Shown: piece after piece, positions 1 to 5,772 of the stretch
Layout: the number at the start of each line of letters is the position of its first letter
Position numbering within the stretch: position 1 is the first letter of the stretch
Assembly (NCBI GenBank): GCA_934219025.1
Contig: CAKQDG010000072.1
Location: 1-11,754 of the forward strand
From: an uncultured Prevotella sp.
GTDB taxonomy: Bacteria; Bacteroidota; Bacteroidia; Bacteroidales; Bacteroidaceae
DNA: 11,754 bases
Direction of reading: 5' to 3'
The notes under the pieces: model-generated
The model's input: the letters and a program-made list of their open reading frames with translations, nothing else
Told to the model about the DNA's origin: nothing
The model's database searches: none
Program-made: the position numbers and the translations under genes

Positions 1-208
1 GAGTGAGGTAGCCGTGGGCGATGGTAGTCTTGTAAGGACTTTCTTCCTTAGCCTTCTCTGTATCGACGTGAATCCATTGGTGGTCGAGGGTTGCATCGGC
101 AAACATGTTGATGCGCTCCTGCGACAGTTCTACATAATCTGATGTTCCGAGGTTCTTGCCTAAGTAGGCAGCAAACTCGTCGTAGTTGTTGATAACTAAT
201 TGTGACAT
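1..208 (-). CDS. MaoC-family (R)-specific enoyl-CoA hydratase-like protein, N-terminal part (runs off the left edge)
   Basis: This reading frame starts with ATG at 208 and is still open at the window edge, so only the first 69 residues are seen. They match the N-terminal half of a MaoC hot-dog hydratase, a family that adds water to trans-2-enoyl-CoA thioesters. The signature segment is FADATLDHQWIHVD (residues 36-49); by family analogy D42 and H47 are the catalytic Asp and His. The IAHGYLT segment (63-69) is also typical. No signal peptide is present, which fits a cytoplasmic enzyme. The start lacks a Shine-Dalgarno sequence, as is normal in Bacteroidetes, and follows an A-rich leader. It lies 123 nt downstream of the lipoprotein gene on the same strand, separated from it by a tandem repeat. 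The substrate cannot be told from this fragment. Confidence 0.85.
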   Translation of the reverse strand, partial: MSQLVINNYDEFAAYLGKNLGTSDYVELSQERINMFADATLDHQWIHVDTEKAKEESPYKTTIAHGYLT

Positions 209-247
209 TTTTTTTTCTTGTTTATTTGGTTGATGTTTTTTTTAGGG

Positions 248-323
248 GGACGGCTCGGACTAATCGGACGGCTCGGACAGCTCGGACGGCTCGGACTAAT
301 CGGACGGCTCGGACTAATCGGAC
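248..323. repeat. 9-bp tandem repeat, 8.4 copies of GGACNNNTC
   Basis: Eight consecutive 9-bp units begin at 248, 257, 266, 275, 284, 293, 302 and 311, with a partial GGAC at 320-323. Each unit is GGACGGCTC, GGACTAATC or, once, GGACAGCTC. GGACGGCTC and GGACTAATC mostly alternate, giving an 18-bp higher-order period. The array is GC-rich against AT-rich flanks and sits between the lipoprotein stop codon (332) and the MaoC start (208). It begins only 8 nt beyond the lipoprotein stop in the direction of transcription. It reads through in frame on the plus strand as GRLGLIG-type repeats, but that is a by-product of the 9-bp period. Confidence 0.95.
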
Positions 324-331
324 ACTACACT

Positions 332-718
332 CTACTTATAGTCTTTGGGGGTGAAATTGGCGTCGTAAAGGATTTGTCCTTTGTGCTTAGTGGAATAGAA
401 TGTATATCTGAAGTTGTATCCAGCTTCCTTGTATTTCTGTATTGCCATATTTCCCTTCAGAGCCTTCACCATGTCCTTGCGCAACTCATCCTTCAATATT
501 GCTGTGGTGTCGGCAACGCCGGAGAGCGACAGACAATAGTGGAGTGTGAGTGTGTTCTCGTGGAAAACAAGACTGTCGGTGGTTATAACGTCTGACAATT
601 TTACCGGACAGTTTTTTCTTGTGAAGTCGCGTGCCTCCCTGGCAGCCCTTTCTTCAAGGCTCTCCTGACACGCTGCAAGAACTATTGCAGCTGAAGCTAA
701 AAAAAGAAATTTCTTCAT
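332..718 (-). CDS. small predicted lipoprotein of unknown function
   Basis: A 128-residue protein starting at ATG 718. It has a classic lipoprotein signal: MKK, a hydrophobic stretch, and the lipobox LAAC with the acylated cysteine at residue 17. An in-frame ATG at 754 would add 12 lysine-rich residues before the signal peptide, so 718 is the better start. The mature part begins QESLEERAAREA, is charged and probably helical, and is followed by about 95 residues of mixed alpha/beta character with no family I recognise. Acidic residues soon after the cysteine are compatible with outer-membrane or surface placement but do not prove it. The gene lies 140 nt downstream of lptD on the same strand, so co-transcription is possible. 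Function unknown. Confidence 0.8.
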   Translation of the reverse strand: MKKFLFLASAAIVLAACQESLEERAAREARDFTRKNCPVKLSDVITTDSLVFHENTLTLHYCLSLSGVADTTAILKDELRKDMVKALKGNMAIQKYKEAGYNFRYTFYSTKHKGQILYDANFTPKDYK

Positions 719-759
719 TTCTTTATCTTTATTTTTATAAAAAAGTTTTTTCATGTTTT

Positions 760-845
760 TACCCTCACACCCTCACATTTTCTCGTAACCATCTGTCCGA
801 CAACCCCTTGCAGGGTGAGGGTAGGGGTGAGGGATAGTGAGGGTA
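760..845. repeat. intergenic GTGAGGG/CCCTCAC inverted-repeat element with GCAA-loop hairpin
   Basis: Between lptD and the lipoprotein gene, CCCTCAC occurs at 762-768 and 770-776 and its complement GTGAGGG at 815-821, 827-833 and 837-843. TACCCTCAC at 760-768 is a perfect 9-bp inverted repeat of GTGAGGGTA at 815-823 and again at 837-845. Inside lies CCCCTTGCAGGG (804-815), which on the minus-strand transcript folds as CCCU-GCAA-GGGG. The whole forms a large stem-loop in the 3' region of the lptD message. It looks like a dispersed intergenic repeat and has no U-tract that would make it a classic terminator. Confidence 0.7.
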
Positions 846-858
846 GAGTATATTGTTA

Positions 859-3684
859 TCAATACCACTGCACGGCATTGCTGTAACCGCTGCGCTTGTC
901 GTATTTCAGCGCATCGGTAAGCGTTGCCGCATTGCATCGGAACGAGAAGTTGTAGGATGTATATGGAGCGAGCACCACCGAACAGCTCATGCTGAAACAG
1001 TGGAGGTCGCGCTGCAATGATGCAGTAGTCATCGAGAGATCGTGCTCCTCGAAGTCGTAACCTGAAGAGAAGCTGATGTTCCATCCGTCGCTGATGCGGA
1101 TGTTTCCGCTGAAGTTCAGGTTCTGAGTGAACTTATAGGGATAGCGCATCGTCTTGGTGTTGAACTTTCCAGAGGTGTTCTCCCTCATCGTGATACCATA
1201 GCCGAAGGTGACAGACCATGGCATGGAGAACTTCATGTATCCGTCTTCGTCGGTTTCAGCCTTGCTTGCCGACTTTTTCTTTGCGCCGTGTTGTGCCTTC
1301 ATCATGTCGTCGTCCACGTTAGTTTCCACTCCCGTGTCGTTGTCATCCTTGTCCGTTTCGTCTTCGTCGTCTTTCTTGCCTCCGCCGAAGAGTTTTTTTA
1401 TCTTTTCCGGATTGAGGGTGTATGATATGTTCTGCGACATGCCCTGGAATCGGCCGAATCTGCCTTTTCCCCATTCCGTGTGGTTGCCCACGTAAGGGTT
1501 TCCGTTTTTGTCAAGTTCATAGGCGTATGTGGCAAACACGGCATTCATGTTGAATGTATAGTTCTTCCACCATTTCAGTCGGATATTCATCGAGAGGTCG
1601 CTCCATTTCTTCTCCTTTGCCGCCATGTTGTACGACATACTGGCTCCCAGTTCGTCGATGATACTTATTTTACGGAATCCCGTGGAGTCCTTGTCCGACT
1701 TCACCTTCATCTCTATATTGTTAGACAGCGACATCGAGATGCTTCCCGTCCTGCCTCTGCCCGGCACGCCGAAGAGTCCGTTCTGGTAGGGCGAATACTG
1801 CTCCATCGTAACGTTTCCCTGTGCGTCAGTCTTTTGATAAGTCTTGTAGTAACCGTAGCGACTTGCGCTGAAGTCTGGTGCATAGTTATAGGATACGGTA
1901 GGCGTGATGACGTGGCGGATAGCCTGTATTTTATCGCCGAAGATTTTGCGGTTAGGAGTCCAGAATCCATAGAGCTTGGTTGATGCGCTCACGCTCATCG
2001 ACCAGTTGTAAACGTTGTAGAAGCCATACGTGGTATCCCGTTTCACCACCTGGTTCTGCTCGTCCCAGCTCTGTTCCACGCGGTTTGTGTACATACGGTC
2101 GGTGAAGTTGATCGACGGGTTGATATTGATTACGTTAAACAGCGTGAAGTTTCCGTTGATAGGGATATTGTGCTGCATGCCGTTGCGCCAGTCCTTTATC
2201 AGGTTCGACTTCATCAGCAAGTTCTCCTTCGTGTCGATACTGTTTCGCAGACTACCGGTGTAGCTCATGGAAATCTTCTCATACCAGCGCTCCTTTCCCA
2301 CCATGCGCTTGCGCTTGAATGGATAGAATCGGCTCACGGAGATGTTCAAGTCGGGCAGCGTGATAGCCACCGTGGAGTCGCGCATGTTCTGGTTCAGGTT
2401 GGTGGTTCCGCTGATGGTCATGCCGAGACTCGAGAACGAAGTGGTCCAGCTCACTGAAGATGTTCGCGTGCTCTGCGTCATCGTCTGCGGGTTGTACATG
2501 CTGTTCAGGTTGTTGCGCTCATAGCTCGACGTGGCGAAGTTCACGCTTGCCGAGAGCGAAGAATACGGGTTTGCCTTTGCGTCCTGCCGGTGGTTCCACT
2601 GAATCTTGAAACTCTCCTGTTCCGTGAAGTCGGGCATACCCTTGTCGCCGTTTTTCGTGTCCTGATAACTGAAGAAGAAACTGCCGCTGTATTTGTATCG
2701 CTTGCGGTAGTTGCTTGCCGCCGATACGCCCCAGGAGCCCTTGGTGTAAATCTCGCCAAGGAGTTTCAGGTCCCACTTGTCGTTGATGGCAAAATAATAT
2801 CCGCCGTCGCGCAGATAGAATCCGCGTGCGCTTTCATCGCCGTAGGTAGGCATGATAAATCCGCTTGAATAGCTCTTTGTGAACGGGAAGAATCCGTAGG
2901 GTATGGCAAGTGGCAGCGGCACATCTGCCACCACGAGATATGCCGGACCGAACACCACATCCTTGCCCGGGCGCACTTTTGCCCTCGACAGGGCGATATA
3001 GAAGTCGGGATGCTCGGCATCACAGGTGGTGTAGCGGCCGTGCTCCAAGAAGAGCTCGCCCTTTTCGTTGCGCTTCGAGCGAAGGCTCGTCAGGAATCCG
3101 TCCTCCTGCTCCGTGTATACATTATTAATAAAGCCCTTCTTCGTCTTGAAATTAAAGGCAATGGTGTCGCTGTCATACTGCGTGTCGCCCATTTTGAACA
3201 CCGGTCTGCCCTGCAATACGCCAGAAGTGTCGCGCGCTCCGGTGGCATGCACCAGACTGCTGTCCATATTCATCCTCATGTCGGCACTCTTCAGGTCCAT
3301 GTTCTGATACACCACATTGGAGTTGCCGTAAAGGAAGGCATACTTGTTTTGTGCATTGTAGACCATAGAGTCCTGTGCGGCAAATTTCACGGGAGAATCA
3401 ATACCGGTAGACTTTTTCCTGTTTATGCTGTCCAGACGGATAGAGTCGTCCACCTGTCTGTTGTGCCGGTAGATGGCAAGAGCCATCGAGTCCATCTTTG
3501 TCGTGTCGGGCTCGTCTTCTGCAATATGCGGCATAAGACTGTCTCGCCCCAGCGTGTCGGCAAGGACTACAGAGTCAGCGTTCTTTTTTTGCTTCTTTCC
3601 CTTTCCCGCCAGAGGCAAATTAGTGCCTGCCATTACAAACAGGAAAGCGAAAAGCAATATGAATATAGTGGATTTCTTTCTCAC
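859..3684 (-). CDS. lptD: putative LPS assembly outer-membrane protein LptD (Bacteroidetes type)
   Basis: A 941-residue outer-membrane beta-barrel protein. LptD, with LptE, inserts lipopolysaccharide into the outer leaflet. Residues about 1-27 are a basic N-terminus plus a hydrophobic signal segment. About 90-240 look like the OstA/LptA-type periplasmic beta-jellyroll (AFLYGNSNVVYQNMDLKSADMRM), ending in the family-typical GRYTTCD (Cys221). The rest is strand-rich and ends in VQWY, an aromatic terminus usual for barrels. An acidic, lysine-rich low-complexity loop lies at about 765-808. The length suits Bacteroidetes members, which are longer than E. coli LptD. The frame is open up to a TTG at 3750, but that codon is inside a -7 promoter box, so GTG at 3684, directly before RKKSTIF and the signal peptide, is chosen. 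No LptE gene is seen nearby. Confidence 0.85.
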   Translation of the reverse strand: MRKKSTIFILLFAFLFVMAGTNLPLAGKGKKQKKNADSVVLADTLGRDSLMPHIAEDEPDTTKMDSMALAIYRHNRQVDDSIRLDSINRKKSTGIDSPVKFAAQDSMVYNAQNKYAFLYGNSNVVYQNMDLKSADMRMNMDSSLVHATGARDTSGVLQGRPVFKMGDTQYDSDTIAFNFKTKKGFINNVYTEQEDGFLTSLRSKRNEKGELFLEHGRYTTCDAEHPDFYIALSRAKVRPGKDVVFGPAYLVVADVPLPLAIPYGFFPFTKSYSSGFIMPTYGDESARGFYLRDGGYYFAINDKWDLKLLGEIYTKGSWGVSAASNYRKRYKYSGSFFFSYQDTKNGDKGMPDFTEQESFKIQWNHRQDAKANPYSSLSASVNFATSSYERNNLNSMYNPQTMTQSTRTSSVSWTTSFSSLGMTISGTTNLNQNMRDSTVAITLPDLNISVSRFYPFKRKRMVGKERWYEKISMSYTGSLRNSIDTKENLLMKSNLIKDWRNGMQHNIPINGNFTLFNVININPSINFTDRMYTNRVEQSWDEQNQVVKRDTTYGFYNVYNWSMSVSASTKLYGFWTPNRKIFGDKIQAIRHVITPTVSYNYAPDFSASRYGYYKTYQKTDAQGNVTMEQYSPYQNGLFGVPGRGRTGSISMSLSNNIEMKVKSDKDSTGFRKISIIDELGASMSYNMAAKEKKWSDLSMNIRLKWWKNYTFNMNAVFATYAYELDKNGNPYVGNHTEWGKGRFGRFQGMSQNISYTLNPEKIKKLFGGGKKDDEDETDKDDNDTGVETNVDDDMMKAQHGAKKKSASKAETDEDGYMKFSMPWSVTFGYGITMRENTSGKFNTKTMRYPYKFTQNLNFSGNIRISDGWNISFSSGYDFEEHDLSMTTASLQRDLHCFSMSCSVVLAPYTSYNFSFRCNAATLTDALKYDKRSGYSNAVQWY

Positions 3685-3747
3685 TTTATCGTTATGAAAT
3701 GCAACGTTTCTTTTTCTGATTATCTTGATATAATGCGATACAGAGTG

Positions 3748-3755
3748 CAAAATTA
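3748..3755 (-). promoter_or_regulatory. -7 promoter box for lptD (TAATTTTG)
   Basis: On the minus strand TAATTTTG matches the Bacteroidetes sigma-ABfr -7 consensus TANNTTTG exactly. Transcription would start near 3742, giving a leader of about 55-60 nt before the GTG at 3684. No convincing -33 TTTG is seen at 19-21 bp upstream. The box decides the start codon, because the TTG that would extend the protein lies within it. Confidence 0.65.
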
Positions 3756-4172
3756 CTCTTTTTACTTCTAATATCCATTAAGTTATACACATTTATGATT
3801 TATTTTAACTTTTAGGCCAGTTTGACTCGTGGGATAATTATATTACCGATGCTATTTTTATACGAAAACCTATATGAACCTAAAGTGTTCCAAATTTCCA
3901 CACCTTGTTTTCTTAAATTTTCTTTAAAGAAAAACGGCATATTTCAGAAAGCAATGCTTCTTCGGGAGCAAAGCATTGCTTCTCTCCCCGAAAAGCAATG
4001 CTTTGCCCGGAACGAAGAAATGGCGTATACATTCTTTAACTTTTCGAGTGTCTCCAAAACGGGGAATTAGAAGAAGTTTAGAACACTTTTGTCATTGCAT
4101 GACTTGTAGGCAGCAAGAAAACTATATATATAATAAGGTACAAAACACCGGCGCGGTCGTCATATTATTAAT
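3756..4172. other. divergent intergenic region between lptD and the glycan operon
   Basis: About 420 bp of mostly AT-rich sequence without a credible gene; the short open frames here run through the palindromic repeat and show no protein-like composition. Besides that repeat it holds GTCATTGCATGAC (4091-4103, arms GTCAT/ATGAC) and a 17-bp palindrome over the start codon of the next gene. No exact TANNTTTG box was found on the plus strand, so the operon promoter is not located. The gap must nevertheless hold the start of transcription for the plus-strand operon. Confidence 0.6.
3948..4004. repeat. palindromic AAGCAATGCTT repeat, three copies at 22-bp spacing
   Basis: AAGCAATGCTT at 3949-3959, its complement AAGCATTGCTT at 3971-3981, and AAGCAATGCTT at 3993-4003 are exactly 22 bp apart. 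Each 11-mer is itself nearly palindromic. The outer copies with their flanks (about 3948-3968 and 3984-4004) also pair as one imperfect 21-bp inverted repeat, 17 of 21 positions matching, with the middle copy in the loop. The element lies in the divergent region between lptD and the glycan operon, about 190 bp before the latter's first start codon. It could be a set of helically phased binding sites (22 bp is about two turns) or a dispersed repeat. Confidence 0.85.
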
Positions 4173-4176
4173 ATGA
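4160..4176. repeat. 17-bp perfect palindrome over the operon start codon
   Basis: TCATATTATTAATATGA has 8-bp perfect arms around a central T. The first ATG of the isomerase-like gene (4173-4175) lies within the right arm. It could act as a protein-binding operator or fold in the mRNA to hide the start codon. AT-rich composition makes a chance palindrome possible. Confidence 0.4.
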
Positions 4177-5045
4177 TGAAATTCAGAAACAAAATATTGC
4201 TTTCGGCAGCAGTATGCTGCATGATGCTGCCCAGTATGGTGGCGGCACAGAAAAGGTATCAGGTGGGCGTGTGCGACTGGATGGTGTTGAAACGCCAGAA
4301 GCTGGGCGAATTCAAGCTTGCCAAAGAGTTGGGATGCGACGGACTGGAGATGGACATGGGCGGACTGGGGCGCCGCGACTCCTTTGACAACAAAATGCGG
4401 CAGCCGGAGATGGCACGCCTGTTCCACCACACGGCAGACAGCCTGGGCATCAAGGTGGGAGCCGTGGCAATGTCGGGCTTCTATGGGCAGAGCTTTGCCA
4501 AGAAGCAATCGTGGCAGTGGCTCATCGAGGACTGCCTGAACACCATGGACCTGATGGACGCACGGGTGGCATTTCTTCCGCTTGGCGGATGCGGCAACAA
4601 CTGGACCGACTCGCTGCCCTTGCGCCGCGAGATAGTTTCAAGGCTCCATGTGGCGGGCGAGATGGCGCGCAGCCGCGGCAAGGTGATAGGAATAGACACC
4701 CCGCTCGACGCAAAGGAAAACAAGAAACTGCTGCGCGAGATAAACTCCCGGGGGATAAAGATTTTCTATAAAATTCAGACCGCCGTGGAAAACAAACGCA
4801 ACATACAGAAAGACATGAAGCGACTGGGGGCCGACAATATCTGTGCCATCCATGCCAGCAACACGGATGGCGTGTGGCTGCGCAATGATGCCGCCGTGGA
4901 TATGCCCGCCGTGAAGCAGACGCTCGACAAGATGGGGTGGTCGGGATGGCTCTTCGTGGAAAGGAGCCGCGACGTGAAAGACGTGCGCAACGTGAAGAGG
5001 AACTATGGCGAGAACGTGAAGTATCTGAAAGAAATATTTGAATAA
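4173..5045 (+). CDS. secreted sugar phosphate isomerase/epimerase-like TIM-barrel protein
   Basis: A 290-residue protein with a signal peptide (about residues 1-25, LLSAAVCCMMLPSMVAAQ), so likely periplasmic. The rest fits the xylose-isomerase-like TIM barrel (AP_endonuc_2 superfamily). Family features are the first-strand segment GCDGLEMDMG (54-63), VGAVAMSGFYG (95-105), VIGIDTPLD (171-179), ICAIHASN (223-230) and GWLFVERS (258-265). H227 and E263 sit where metal ligands are usual. The segment at 171-179 has Asp175 where many members have Glu. Such proteins isomerise or epimerise sugars or keto-sugars, but the substrate is not evident. ATG occurs twice (4173 and 4176), so the start is uncertain by one codon. 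It is first in an operon with a DUF3826 protein and a GH127 enzyme, so a role in processing released sugars is inferred. Confidence 0.8.
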   Translation: MMKFRNKILLSAAVCCMMLPSMVAAQKRYQVGVCDWMVLKRQKLGEFKLAKELGCDGLEMDMGGLGRRDSFDNKMRQPEMARLFHHTADSLGIKVGAVAMSGFYGQSFAKKQSWQWLIEDCLNTMDLMDARVAFLPLGGCGNNWTDSLPLRREIVSRLHVAGEMARSRGKVIGIDTPLDAKENKKLLREINSRGIKIFYKIQTAVENKRNIQKDMKRLGADNICAIHASNTDGVWLRNDAAVDMPAVKQTLDKMGWSGWLFVERSRDVKDVRNVKRNYGENVKYLKEIFE

Positions 5046-5067
5046 TATAAAAACGAAAACAAGGAAT

Positions 5068-5733
5068 ATGAAAAAGTTTTTTGTCGTTGCAGCCGCTCTG
5101 CTGTCGCTTAACTTCACGGCAGCAAGCGCTATAGACCTGAATTCGGCAGGACGAGACGCTAAATACGTGGAGACCATCGTGCAGCGTTCGCAGAAAGTAA
5201 CCGATGCACTGAAAATCACCGGAACGGAAAAAGGAAAGCAAGTGCTCAATATCGTGGCAAACCATTATTTCAAACTCAACGATATCTATTCGGAGCGCGA
5301 CAGCATAAAGGCTGTGGCTAAAACGCTGACGGGAGATGAAAAGAAACAGAAAATGGAATATGCCGAGATGCTGAAAGACCAGAAGCTCTACAGAACCCAC
5401 TTCGGATTCATTGCCGACCTCTCGGTGTATCTCACTGATGCCGAAATAGAAACCGTGAAAGATGTGCTGACATACAACGTGGTGAACGTTACCTACACCG
5501 CCCAGTGTGACATGATTCCTACTCTCAAAGAGGAGGAAAAAGTGCAGATAATGGCATGGCTGAAAGAGGGTAGGGAATATGCCATCGATGCCGAAAGCTC
5601 GAAGAAAAAACACGAAACCTTCGGCAAATACAAGGGCAGAATAAACAACTGGCTCTCCAAGCGCGGATACAACCTCACGAAGGAGCGCGAGGAATGGGCA
5701 AAGAGAGTGAAAGCAAGAGGGGGCACCCTGTAA
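5068..5733 (+). CDS. DUF3826 family secreted protein
   Basis: A 221-residue protein with the signal peptide MKKFFVVAAALLSLNFTAASA (cleavage after residue 21). The rest is lysine- and glutamate-rich and mostly helical. It resembles DUF3826, a family of unknown function found mainly in Bacteroidetes beside polysaccharide-degradation genes. Recognisable parts are KYVETIVQRSQKVTDALKI, LNDIYSERD, and a C-terminal section with YNVVNVTYTAQCDMIPTL and EEEKVQIMAWLKEGREYAIDAESS. The frame is open upstream to a TTG at 5038 that overlaps the previous gene. ATG 5068 places the signal peptide correctly and leaves a 22-nt gap after the isomerase-like gene. The 39-nt gap to the GH127 gene and the shared strand indicate co-transcription. 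It may assist the neighbouring hydrolases, but no activity can be assigned. Confidence 0.8.
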   Translation: MKKFFVVAAALLSLNFTAASAIDLNSAGRDAKYVETIVQRSQKVTDALKITGTEKGKQVLNIVANHYFKLNDIYSERDSIKAVAKTLTGDEKKQKMEYAEMLKDQKLYRTHFGFIADLSVYLTDAEIETVKDVLTYNVVNVTYTAQCDMIPTLKEEEKVQIMAWLKEGREYAIDAESSKKKHETFGKYKGRINNWLSKRGYNLTKEREEWAKRVKARGGTL

Positions 5734-5772
5734 CCCTTAACAAAAACAAGTATTTTCTTTTTTGAATAAATA

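Noticed and set aside
218..595. 125-residue plus-strand frame with GRLGLIG repeats
   Set aside because: The protein repeat is only the 9-bp DNA array read in frame; the rest is antisense to the lipoprotein gene.
3010..3771. 253-residue open frame on the plus strand
   Set aside because: Antisense to the N-terminal part of lptD and without recognisable protein features.
3822..4070. 82-residue plus-strand frame in the lptD/operon gap
   Set aside because: It is built largely from the 22-bp palindromic repeat and has no protein-like features.
4522..5613. 363-residue open frame on the minus strand
   Set aside because: Antisense to the isomerase-like and DUF3826 genes, both of which have signal peptides and family features; its composition is that of a shadow frame.
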